DNA of 64,000 bases. Source: Gammaproteobacteria bacterium (GTDB taxonomy: Bacteria > Pseudomonadota > Gammaproteobacteria > Steroidobacterales > Steroidobacteraceae). Positions 18,262-25,488 of this stretch are shown here, one piece after another. The DNA is taken from assembly GCA_028293725.1 (NCBI GenBank), contig JAQGOE010000074.1:54975-118974 (forward strand), written 5' to 3'. Under the pieces are notes generated by a model. It saw nothing but the letters and a program-made list of their open reading frames with translations, searched no databases and was not told the origin of the DNA. Position numbers and translations under genes: made by a program. How positions within the stretch are numbered: position 1 is the stretch's first letter; each line of letters begins with the position of its first letter.

Positions 18262-18845
18262 AGGGGCCACTTCCCTTCGAACACCGTCTCGGTCAGTTTG
18301 CGCCGTTGGCTCGGTATTTCGCGCTCCTGCAACTTCGGGGGCAGTGTCTCACGGGGTGCGGGACTGCCGACCGCCACCATGACGTCGATGCCGTAGTCGT
18401 CCGGAATCCCCAGTTCCTTCCGCGTGCGGACGTGGTCGAATCCCTGCATACCGTGCACGACGTAGCCTTTCGCGAAACCCTGTAAAGCGAAAAAGCCCCA
18501 GGCTGCGCCGGTATCGAACGAATGGGTGATCGAAGGATTCCCGGTCTTTTCATTCAGCTTGCGGGACACGAACAGAACCAGCGCACCCGCGTTCGCGGCC
18601 CAACTCTTATTCGAGTCGATCAGCAGATCGAAAAACACCGGCCACGCCGGCGTATCGCGGCGCGCATATAGCATACGCCAGGGCTGCAGATTGTAAGAGG
18701 ACGGGGCCCACCGCGCGGCTTCCAACATCGTCATGAGGTCCTGCAGGGGAATTTCCGCCCCTGACAGGGCTCGCGGCGACCAGCGGTCGAGAAACTGCGG
18801 GTCGATGGGATAGTCTGCCTGCCGGATTTCGCTGCCTTTGATCAC
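18258..18845 (-). CDS. Nitroreductase family protein
   Basis: The 195-residue FMN-dependent enzyme has the family N-terminus (FLDRWSPRALSG, then LEAARWAPSSYNLQPWR), a central AANAGALVLFVS strand and YGIDVMVAVGSPA near the end. These flavoproteins reduce nitro groups, quinones, flavins or enones with NAD(P)H. A GTG at 18845 follows AGGAG by 8 nt. It starts 12 bp after the CocE/NonD gene and shares its strand, so the two form an operon. It could provide reduced flavin or reduce a pathway intermediate; its 3' end overlaps the fusion gene by 4 bp. Confidence 0.88.
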   Translation of the reverse strand: MIKGSEIRQADYPIDPQFLDRWSPRALSGAEIPLQDLMTMLEAARWAPSSYNLQPWRMLYARRDTPAWPVFFDLLIDSNKSWAANAGALVLFVSRKLNEKTGNPSITHSFDTGAAWGFFALQGFAKGYVVHGMQGFDHVRTRKELGIPDDYGIDVMVAVGSPAPRETLPPKLQEREIPSQRRKLTETVFEGKWPL

Positions 18846-18856
18846 TCGCCTGACTC

Positions 18857-20818
18857 CTAGCGTCCCGCCGGCACCACCGGCAGCTCTACAAAACTCGCCT
18901 TGTCTACGGCACGGTAAACGCGCTCCGTCGCCTTATGGTAGTCCGCCGGCTTGGCAAACAGGATGTTCGGTACAAAGGTCTGCGGGTTGCGATCGTACAG
19001 TGGGAACCACGCTGACTGAACTTGTACCATGATCTTATGCCCGGGCAGGAAAACGTGATTCGTTGTCGGCAGTGCGAACTTGTAGGTTAGGGGGCGATTC
19101 GCAACGATGGCTTTCGCTTCGGCAAGGCTCTCGCGATAACGTCCGCGAAATATATCCATCGCCACGGGCAGCTGATAGCCCCCTAACTCGGAATGCCCGG
19201 GCACTTCATCCGGATACACGTCGATCAGCTTAACCACCCAGTCGACGTCGGTGCCGGTCGTCGCCGCCACCAGATTCGCGGTCGGCTCACCACTTATCTT
19301 TGTTGGTGCAGTCAGTACGTCGGTGCTGTATGTCAAAACATCCGTACGACCTGAAAACTCGCGCTGGTCATCCACCAGCCAGCGCACCCAGGAGAGTGGC
19401 GGTAGGTAGCCCACCGGCTGGATCGGACGCGCGCGAAACGGCACTGGCTTCGAGGGATCGGAGATATATTCGTCGAACCCCTCGTGGGCCGTTGGAGACT
19501 GATAGCTCAACTGGCCTTCGGCGCCGAAGTACAAACGCGTTGCTGTTGGCGTGCAGCCGCTTGCGCAACCCGATGGCCACGTCTGGAGTTGCTCCCAGGT
19601 GTTGGTACCCGTGACGAAGGCCGTCACCGGCGCGACCTGCATGGCGGGCACGTCGTCTTTCAGGTAGTGCGCCAGGAATGGCGCCAGGATCTTCAACCTG
19701 AAGTACAGCCCTGTGTCACTGCCAAACTGGATGGCACCGAGCGAGCTGGCCTCTTCGATTTCCTGCCCGTGATGCCAGGGCCCCAACACCAGGAACAGGT
19801 TGTCCTTGTTACCGGCTTGCAGGGCCTTGTAGACCGCGATGGCACCGTAGATGTCCTCCTGATCCCACAGGCTCGAGACCAGCATCGTTGGCACCTTCAG
19901 GGGTTGCCCGGCGAGAAGCTTGTCCACCGCCTGCTCGCTCCAGAAGCTGTCATAGGCCGGGTGCGCGGCCAGTTTCTTCCAGAAGCCGATCTGGTCCATG
20001 CCCCGCTGTCGGGCCAACTCTCCGGCCGAGCCGGCACGCAGGTACATGTCGTAGTCATCGAAGTGAGTCGACTGCCAGTGCTCGTCGTTCGACCGGGTGG
20101 CGGTCTGCTCGTAGATATACGGGAGATTCTGTTGGCGAAACGCGCCGTTGTGAAACCAGTCGTCGCCGCGCCAGCCGTCCACCATCGGATTCATCGGCAC
20201 AGCGACCTTGAGCGCCGGATGTGGGTTCACGAGTGGCATCAGGGAAAGATAGCCGTCGTATGAGATTCCCAAGACACCGACTTTGCCGTTCGACTCCGGC
20301 ACGTTCTTCACGAGCCAGTCGATCGTGTCCCAGGTGTCGGTCGATTCGTCCACGGGCGTCGGATTGAGCGGTCCGTGCACGGGACGATTCATTACGTAGT
20401 CGCCCTCGCTGCCATACTTGCCGCGAACATCCTGCACCACCCGGATATAGCCGCCCTCGATGATCGTTTCGGTCGCGTTGTCGTATCCCCAGAGCCGCGT
20501 GCCGAGATGCGCGCTGTGCAGATTGGCCGACAGTGTGCGGGCGTCGTAGGGGGTACGCGTCAGGAGTATTCCCTCGTGCTTGGCGCCCTTGGGGACAAGG
20601 ATGACGGTGCGCAATTTGACACCGTCACGCATGGGGACCATGACTTCGCGAGACTCGTGATCCATCCCGTACGTGGGAGGCACGAACTTCTCTGGCGTCT
20701 CGCTGGGATAATCCGGGTATTTTGGCGGCGTCTGCGCCGACGCGTGCTGAACCAGGAGCAGACCGAGAGACAAAGCAAACACCGTCAAGCCAGATGCCGT
20801 TATTCTTTTGGTGCGCAC
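18857..20818 (-). CDS. Secreted CocE/NonD-family alpha/beta hydrolase
   Basis: The 653-residue protein starts at a GTG (20818, AGGAA before it) and has a signal peptide ending in QHASA. An X-Pro-peptidase/cocaine-esterase fold follows: MVPMRDGVKLRTVI and TRTPYDAR at the start, the nucleophile motif GISYDGY, Asp in SSLWDQEDIYGA, and His in GPWHHGQ. A C-terminal jelly-roll domain (FLPGHKIMVQVQSAWFP) completes it. The family cleaves esters and acyl-peptide or beta-lactam amide bonds outside the cytoplasm. In this island it may carry out the first, periplasmic hydrolysis of the substrate. The frame is open to 20929, but those codons are not protein-like. Confidence 0.9.
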   Translation of the reverse strand: MRTKRITASGLTVFALSLGLLLVQHASAQTPPKYPDYPSETPEKFVPPTYGMDHESREVMVPMRDGVKLRTVILVPKGAKHEGILLTRTPYDARTLSANLHSAHLGTRLWGYDNATETIIEGGYIRVVQDVRGKYGSEGDYVMNRPVHGPLNPTPVDESTDTWDTIDWLVKNVPESNGKVGVLGISYDGYLSLMPLVNPHPALKVAVPMNPMVDGWRGDDWFHNGAFRQQNLPYIYEQTATRSNDEHWQSTHFDDYDMYLRAGSAGELARQRGMDQIGFWKKLAAHPAYDSFWSEQAVDKLLAGQPLKVPTMLVSSLWDQEDIYGAIAVYKALQAGNKDNLFLVLGPWHHGQEIEEASSLGAIQFGSDTGLYFRLKILAPFLAHYLKDDVPAMQVAPVTAFVTGTNTWEQLQTWPSGCASGCTPTATRLYFGAEGQLSYQSPTAHEGFDEYISDPSKPVPFRARPIQPVGYLPPLSWVRWLVDDQREFSGRTDVLTYSTDVLTAPTKISGEPTANLVAATTGTDVDWVVKLIDVYPDEVPGHSELGGYQLPVAMDIFRGRYRESLAEAKAIVANRPLTYKFALPTTNHVFLPGHKIMVQVQSAWFPLYDRNPQTFVPNILFAKPADYHKATERVYRAVDKASFVELPVVPAGR

Positions 20819-20944
20819 GGAATATTCCTGTTCGTTGTGGAATGAAGCGTAGCACAAGGGGATGCAGTGGCGTCCCAAGAGGCCAGAGGCCGGACCTGTC
20901 GCTAACCGCAGGCACCGTGCGGCGCGCACGCGTTGGACACCGAC

Positions 20945-20965
20945 TTACTTTGCGTTGTAAAGTAA
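20945..20965. promoter_or_regulatory. Perfect dyad TTACTTT-N7-AAAGTAA
   Basis: TTACTTT (20945-20951) and AAAGTAA (20959-20965) are exact inverted copies 7 nt apart, ending 36 nt before the ATG of the cis-prenyltransferase-like gene. Related dyads precede the membrane-protein/winged-helix operon, the PAP2 gene and the glycosyltransferase gene. I infer an operator for the winged-helix regulator encoded at 24350. Confidence 0.6.
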
Positions 20966-21001
20966 CTGCGTCGTCAGCGCCGATGGGAATGGTTGTCAAG
21001 C

Positions 21002-21676
21002 ATGCACGTCGCGATCATCATGAATGGGAATAGCCGATGGGCGGCACAACGCGGGCTGCCGCCGACCGCGGCCCTGGACGAGGGTGTTGCGACTTTACGC
21101 AACACCGTGCGTCTGGCCGCCGATGCGGGGGTGAGGACGCTGACTCTGTACTCGATTTGCACGCCCGAGTGCACACGGCCGCCGCAGGAAATCGCTGCCG
21201 ATCTGGGTGTGCTCGGCAGTTACCTTCGTAGCGATGCCGAGCAGTGCCGCGAGCGCTCCATACGAATCAATATCATTGGCAACAACGGCCAACTGAGCGC
21301 GGCGCTGCCCGGGAATTTCAATGGCTCTACGCCGTCGAGCTGCGGCGATTTGCGAATGCAATTGCGAATCGTTGTCGATTACTCCGCCCATGACAGCGTC
21401 GTGAGGGCAACCTGGCGCAGCACCGATGCCTGTGCACCGGAAACGTTCAACCGGCAGTTGCGCGAAATCGACTGGACCGCCCTTCCCGCGGGAGCAGTCG
21501 ACCTGTTGGTCCGCACTGGCGGAGGCAGCTGTCAGAGCGCATTCATGCTGTGGGAGGCCGCTTACGCCCGACTCCATTACGTCGATTGCCTCTGGCCGGA
21601 TTTCACGCCGCGCTGCTTTCAACGCGCGCTCGCCTCTTACTCCGGCGATGATAGGCAACTCGTAAGCATAGCGTAA
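21002..21676 (+). CDS. Divergent cis-prenyltransferase (UppS) homologue
   Basis: The 224-residue protein aligns with undecaprenyl diphosphate synthase: HVAIIMNGNSRWAAQRG at the start, a LTLYSI strand, RTGGG in the position of RTSGE, and WPDFTP near the end. Key catalytic elements are altered. The Mg-binding Asp of the MDGNGRW motif is Asn here, the SSENWxR segment reads CTPECTRPP, and the Arg/Ser/Asn that bind diphosphate after RTSGE are not retained. It may have lost prenyltransferase activity or gained another role. ATG 21002 is chosen over a TTG at 20993. Its stop lies inside the downstream response-regulator promoter box. Confidence 0.8.
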   Translation: MHVAIIMNGNSRWAAQRGLPPTAALDEGVATLRNTVRLAADAGVRTLTLYSICTPECTRPPQEIAADLGVLGSYLRSDAEQCRERSIRINIIGNNGQLSAALPGNFNGSTPSSCGDLRMQLRIVVDYSAHDSVVRATWRSTDACAPETFNRQLREIDWTALPAGAVDLLVRTGGGSCQSAFMLWEAAYARLHYVDCLWPDFTPRCFQRALASYSGDDRQLVSIA

Positions 21677-21702
21677 GTTTCCTGACGTGAAGCTTTCATT
21701 AC
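21661..21702 (+). promoter_or_regulatory. CGTAAG-N5-CGTAAG box and promoter of the two-component operon
   Basis: Two exact CGTAAG hexamers lie 11 bp apart (21661-21666 and 21672-21677), the geometry bound by OmpR-family dimers. Fourteen nt later comes GCTTTCATTA. The identical arrangement (box, 14 nt, GCTTTCTTTA) occurs at 30067. The site ends 48 nt before the response-regulator ATG, which suggests autoregulation. Confidence 0.7.
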
Positions 21703-21725
21703 GGCGGCGGTGATAGGCTATTCGT

Positions 21726-22391
21726 ATGCATCTCCTGCTCATCGAGGACAACCTCGATCTATCGGCCAATGTGGGCGAGTTCCTGGAATCTCGCGGGAAT
21801 ACGGTCGACTACGCCCGCGACGGGACGCAAGGTCTGCAACTCGCCGGCAGCGACGGGTACGACGCGGTCATTCTGGACCTGGGACTTCCGGGACTAGATG
21901 GTCTGACGCTATGCCGGCGCTTGCGGGACACCGCGCGACGGGACATTCCCATCGTCATGCTCACGGCTCGAGACACGGAGGCGGACAAGCTCAGCGGCTT
22001 CGACGCCGGGGCCGACGACTACGTGACGAAGCCGTTTTCTCTCCTGGAGCTGCAAGCGCGACTGAAGGCTCTCGTGCGCAGAGCGTCCGGCTCCCGAGGC
22101 GTCCTGCAGGTTGCTGACCTGACTTTCGATCTGCGGACCCTGCTGATCCGGCGCGGCTCCCGAGCGATAGCGCTCGCGCCGACCGGCATGCGCATTCTCG
22201 AGCAGCTCATGCGAGCCTCACCCGGAGTCGTCACACGAGAACAGATCGAGCGTACCGTCTGGGGCGACGATCCACCCGGTACCGATGCCGCCCTACGCGG
22301 CCACATATTAATCATTCGCAACGCGGTCGATTCCGAAACCGAGCCGAAGCTGCTGCATACTGTTCACGGTATCGGCTATCGCCTCGCGTGA
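21726..22391 (+). CDS. OmpR-family response regulator
   Basis: The 221-residue protein has a receiver domain (acidic pocket IEDN, phospho-acceptor Asp in ILDLGLPGLDG, Lys in VTKPFS) and a C-terminal winged-helix DNA-binding domain ending in VHGIGYRLA. The sensor kinase follows 6 nt after its stop. It is of the PmrA/QseB/PhoP type in length and layout. CGTAAG direct repeats upstream of its own gene, the CTERM-protein gene and the propeller gene are its probable targets. With lipid-related genes around, an envelope-modification role is plausible but inferred. Confidence 0.93.
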   Translation: MHLLLIEDNLDLSANVGEFLESRGNTVDYARDGTQGLQLAGSDGYDAVILDLGLPGLDGLTLCRRLRDTARRDIPIVMLTARDTEADKLSGFDAGADDYVTKPFSLLELQARLKALVRRASGSRGVLQVADLTFDLRTLLIRRGSRAIALAPTGMRILEQLMRASPGVVTREQIERTVWGDDPPGTDAALRGHILIIRNAVDSETEPKLLHTVHGIGYRLA

Positions 22392-22397
22392 CATTTG

Positions 22398-23666
22398 ATG
22401 TTCTCGAGCTGGAGCTTACGAGCCCGCTTTCTGCTCGCCACCTCGGTCCTGACGCTGGTCCTGTGCAGCGTTTTTGCCTTCGCGGTGCATCAATTCGTCG
22501 AGCTGTTGGAGGACGAGCTGCTCCATCGCACCCTGGTGCGCGAGATGCAGGAGCTGAAAACTGAGCTGTCCGAATACAGCCAGGCGCCGCCGCCTTCTTC
22601 GAGTGGACTGACCGGGTTTATCGTACGGACACCGGATGATCGAGCGAGGTTACCCGCGGAACTGAGGTCTCTCTCGAACGGCGTACACGAGGACATCCTC
22701 ATCCGGGACCGCGTCTACTTCGTCGCGGTCGACGCAGCCCCGGGCGCCCGCCTCTATCTACTTCTGGACACGGAGCATGTTGAGTCTGTCGAAGACAGCG
22801 TCGTCGCCGTGGCGGTGCTCGTTGGATTGGTCGCGCTCGGGCTGTCTGCCGTGATTGGATTCGCGCTGTCGCGAGCGGTCATGCGACCGGTGACGGAACT
22901 CGCCAACGATGTCTCGCACCTCGACCCATCCCGGCGCAACGAGCGTCTCGGCAATCGATTTTCCAACCGGGAGGTTGGTGTGATCGCTGCCGCGTTCGAC
23001 GATTACATGGATCGGCTCGACGGGGTCCTCGAGCGCGAGCAGGCGTTCACGGAAGACGCCAGCCACGAGCTGCGCACGCCGTTGGCGATCATAGCGAGCG
23101 CCGCCGAGTTGCTTGCGGAAGAGCCGGAGCTTGCGCCGGCCGCACGCGAGCGCGTTCTGAGAATCCGGCGCGCCAGCGGCCAGATGCAATCGCTGATCGA
23201 GGCACTGTTGTTTCTCGCGCGCGGTGAATCCGGCGGAGCCGCGCAGCCCTGTGCTCTGGACCAGATCGTGCGAGAGGCTGTCGAAGTCGTCGCAGCCGGC
23301 GCGGCTGTCAAATCTCTGCAACTCAATGTCGACGTCGAGCCGGTGGTGGTGGCCGGCGCACCCGTGATGATCGCCTGTGTAGTCAACAACCTCCTTCTGA
23401 ATGCGGTCAACTTCACTCAGGAAGGTACGATCGACATCACGCTCACCCCGACGGAATTCACGGTACGCGACACCGGCATCGGCATACCCCCCAAGGACCT
23501 GTCGAGGATCTTCGAGCGGCGCTATCGCGGCGCAGAAAGCCGGGGTCTCGGGTTGGGCCTGTATCTCGTCAGCCGCATCTGCCAGCGGCTCGGCTGGACT
23601 ATCGAGACCAGCAGCGCGGAAGGCAAAGGCACGACGTTTCGCGTGCTGCTGGGGCAGGTAGCGTAG
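22398..23666 (+). CDS. Membrane sensor histidine kinase
   Basis: The 422-residue kinase has two membrane helices (about residues 8-28 and 132-155) around a short periplasmic sensor of about 100 residues. A HAMP-like linker follows, then the H-box DASHELRTPLAII, N-box VVNNLLLNAVNFT, and G-boxes VRDTGIGIPP and GLGLGLYLV. It should phosphorylate the response regulator encoded just upstream. The periplasmic part carries several acidic residues (ELLEDELLHR, MQELKTELSE), which can mean cation or cationic-peptide sensing, but no PmrB-type iron motif was recognised. ATG 22398 is chosen; a TTG codon precedes it. Confidence 0.93.
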   Translation: MFSSWSLRARFLLATSVLTLVLCSVFAFAVHQFVELLEDELLHRTLVREMQELKTELSEYSQAPPPSSSGLTGFIVRTPDDRARLPAELRSLSNGVHEDILIRDRVYFVAVDAAPGARLYLLLDTEHVESVEDSVVAVAVLVGLVALGLSAVIGFALSRAVMRPVTELANDVSHLDPSRRNERLGNRFSNREVGVIAAAFDDYMDRLDGVLEREQAFTEDASHELRTPLAIIASAAELLAEEPELAPAARERVLRIRRASGQMQSLIEALLFLARGESGGAAQPCALDQIVREAVEVVAAGAAVKSLQLNVDVEPVVVAGAPVMIACVVNNLLLNAVNFTQEGTIDITLTPTEFTVRDTGIGIPPKDLSRIFERRYRGAESRGLGLGLYLVSRICQRLGWTIETSSAEGKGTTFRVLLGQVA

Positions 23667-23706
23667 GTGGCGGCCGGGCTTCTTGTGAAGGCCGATACCC
23701 GTGGTG

Positions 23707-23725
23707 TAGTTTACCCGGCAAAGCA
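23707..23725. promoter_or_regulatory. Dyad TAGTTT-N7-AAAGCA before the membrane-protein/regulator operon
   Basis: Ten of twelve dyad positions match TACTTT-N7-AAAGTA, with the same 7-nt spacing as the perfect site at 20946. It ends 13 nt before the ATG at 23739, close to the ribosome-binding site AAGGGTGA. That position would suit autorepression by the winged-helix protein of this operon. Confidence 0.5.
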
Positions 23726-23738
23726 TCAAGGGTGACCC

Positions 23739-24353
23739 ATGCGGGACCTCGACCGGGCATTGACCGATATCAGCGTGATCCGCGAGCAGCTCGCGCAGAG
23801 CACCGAATTCCAGGGCTACGCGCCGCCGACGCTGGCCGGGACTGGCGTCTTCGCGCTCCTCGTGGCGGCGGCCCAGGGGATCTGGCTGCCCGAAGCGGCA
23901 ACCAACATGCGCCTGTTCATCTCCCTTTGGGTCGGCACGGCGGTGCTCTGTGTCACGGTCATCGCCATCGAGACCATCCGGCGCTCGCGACTGGCCCACG
24001 GCGGCTTCGCTACGGCGATGCTGCAATCGGCGATCGAACAGTTCCTGCCTGCGATCATCGCCGGCGGCCTCCTGACCGTGGCCTTGCTGGAGGTCACGCC
24101 ACAGAATCTATGGATGATTCCGGGGCTGTGGCACATCGTGTTCAGCCTGGGTGTGTTTGCTTCGCGACGCTTCCTGCCGCGCCCGATATTCTGGGTCGGT
24201 GTGTGGTACCTGGCCTGCGGGCTGGCCTGCCTGGCGCTGGCGGCGCCCGCCCATAGCGTCTCACCCTGGGCCATGGGGATTCCCTATGGAATCGGCCAGC
24301 TGCTGGTGGCCGGGATCCTGCAATACCGCGGTCAACTCGAGTGGCCCCGGTGA
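23739..24353 (+). CDS. Multi-pass membrane protein of unknown function
   Basis: The 204-residue protein has a soluble start (about 30 residues) and then roughly six hydrophobic helices, including LAGTGVFALLVAAAQGIWL, LFISLWVGTAVLCVTVIAI, AIIAGGLLTVALL and FWVGVWYLACGLACLALA. No catalytic motif is visible. Its last four bases overlap the start of a winged-helix regulator gene (GTGA). Such coupled membrane-protein/regulator pairs suggest that the membrane protein modulates the regulator or is its main target. Its exact role is unknown. Confidence 0.85.
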   Translation: MRDLDRALTDISVIREQLAQSTEFQGYAPPTLAGTGVFALLVAAAQGIWLPEAATNMRLFISLWVGTAVLCVTVIAIETIRRSRLAHGGFATAMLQSAIEQFLPAIIAGGLLTVALLEVTPQNLWMIPGLWHIVFSLGVFASRRFLPRPIFWVGVWYLACGLACLALAAPAHSVSPWAMGIPYGIGQLLVAGILQYRGQLEWPR

Positions 24354-24727
24354 GCGGAACCAAGAAAAAAGGCGAAGGTCGCGCTAATCAATACGCCTAC
24401 CCCGGCCTCGATCGGGTGATTCACGAGCGTGCCCGGCTGAGCGTCCTGACGTCGCTGGCACGCTATTCGAAAGGTCTGCGATTCGTCGATCTCAAGGAGC
24501 TGTGCGGCCTCACCGACGGCAATCTCAGCCGCCACATGCAGGTGTTACAGGAAGCCGGATTGGTCGAAGTGGCGAAGAGCTTCGAGCACAACCGCCCGCA
24601 GACCACCGTCCGTCTCACCACCGACGGGCAGAAGCGGTACGTCGACTACCTAGGCGTCCTCGAGCAGGTGGTTCGCGACGCCGCTACCGCGGTCAAGGCA
24701 TCAAAAGCGCTTCGACAGGCCGATTGA
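24350..24727 (+). CDS. Winged-helix transcriptional regulator (HTH_34-like)
   Basis: The 125-residue protein matches the small winged-helix group related to MarR/ArsR. Helices VIHERARLSVLTSLAR and FVDLKELCGLTDGNLSRHM lead to the recognition helix, followed by the wing VEVAKSFEHNRPQTTVRLT and a C-terminal helix. It binds as a dimer in related proteins. The GTG at 24350 shares four bases with the preceding stop. I infer that it binds the TACTTT-N7-AAAGTA dyads at 20946, 23707, 25324 and 27125. Its 3' end overlaps the convergent PAP2 gene by 27 bp. Confidence 0.88.
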   Translation: MSGTKKKGEGRANQYAYPGLDRVIHERARLSVLTSLARYSKGLRFVDLKELCGLTDGNLSRHMQVLQEAGLVEVAKSFEHNRPQTTVRLTTDGQKRYVDYLGVLEQVVRDAATAVKASKALRQAD

Positions 24728-25318
24728 GACCCCCCCGGGAAGGACCCGCACCGTCAATGGGGTTTTCCAGGTACTGGTCCAGTAGCCAATCCCGGTACCC
24801 AACGCCCAGCCCGCAATGACGTCCGTCTGCCAATGTGCGTGGCTCTTCAGCCGCGCGAACGCGTCGTAGACAGGTAGCACTTCGAGACCCCAGATCCAGG
24901 GATTCTCGCGGGCGTAATGGACGATCAGCGGGGTCACGAAACTCGCCTGCAGCGTGACCTCTCCGCTCGGAAAGCTCTCGCAGCAGCTTCCCTTGAACCA
25001 CGCGTTGGGATTGTTCCCCTGTTCCGGACGTGCGCGGCCGAAAGCGCGCTTCATTACGTCGGCGGCGAGCCCGGAAATAATGGACGAGTCCAGTGTCTGC
25101 CACATCGTATGGCCGAGCTCGTCGTCGTTCCCGAACCAGAGGGCTCCGCTGATTTCGACGGCAATGACGCCGTACTCGAGGCCCGTCTGGTATTTGCGGG
25201 CCCAGATCCCGCTTTGATCGAACGAGAGCTCGTGATCGATCCCGAGAGGACCGCTGCCCGCGTACGCGCCGCAGGGAACGAGAGCAAGCCATACGATCCA
25301 GAGTCGCCATCGGGTCAT
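24701..25318 (-). CDS. PAP2-superfamily phosphatase with altered motif 2
   Basis: The 205-residue protein has an N-terminal signal or anchor (MTRWRLWIVWLALVPCGAYA) and the three PAP2 motifs: KRAFGRARPE, SFPSGEVT and ARLKSHAHWQTD. In motif 2 the usual PSGH is PSGE, so the His that protonates the leaving group is Glu. The Arg, nucleophile His and Asp of motif 3 are present. PAP2 enzymes dephosphorylate lipid phosphates such as undecaprenyl diphosphate or phosphatidic acid on the periplasmic side. ATG 25318 is chosen; the frame also has an upstream TTG at 25348. A dyad motif lies just before the ATG. Confidence 0.85.
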   Translation of the reverse strand: MTRWRLWIVWLALVPCGAYAGSGPLGIDHELSFDQSGIWARKYQTGLEYGVIAVEISGALWFGNDDELGHTMWQTLDSSIISGLAADVMKRAFGRARPEQGNNPNAWFKGSCCESFPSGEVTLQASFVTPLIVHYARENPWIWGLEVLPVYDAFARLKSHAHWQTDVIAGWALGTGIGYWTSTWKTPLTVRVLPGGVSIGLSKRF

Positions 25319-25322
25319 GAGG

Positions 25323-25343
25323 TTACTTTGCACTATGGAGTAC
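25323..25343. promoter_or_regulatory. Dyad TACTTT-N7-GGAGTA next to the PAP2 start
   Basis: TACTTT (25324-25329) and GGAGTA (25337-25342) match the dyad consensus at 10 of 12 positions with the same spacing. The site begins 5 nt from the PAP2 ATG on the opposite strand and overlaps the place of its ribosome-binding site. Confidence 0.5.
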
Positions 25344-25363
25344 AGCAACGGAACTGAGCGACT

Positions 25364-25380
25364 CGTAAGGACTTCGTTAG
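25364..25380 (+). promoter_or_regulatory. CGTAAG-N5-CGTTAG box upstream of the CTERM-protein gene
   Basis: CGTAAG (25364-25369) and CGTTAG (25375-25380) form an 11-bp-period direct repeat with one mismatch. It points toward the gene at 25489 and lies in the short divergent gap with the PAP2 gene. The response regulator at 21726 is the likely binder. Confidence 0.6.
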
Positions 25381-25488
25381 CGCGTGGTGTTGGTTTTACG
25401 AAAAATTCACAGGACCGTCACTTTCGGCGGTGACCTCGCCCCTACATTTTGCGTGTCGATAAACCAATAGACAGGGGAACCGTCAGCA

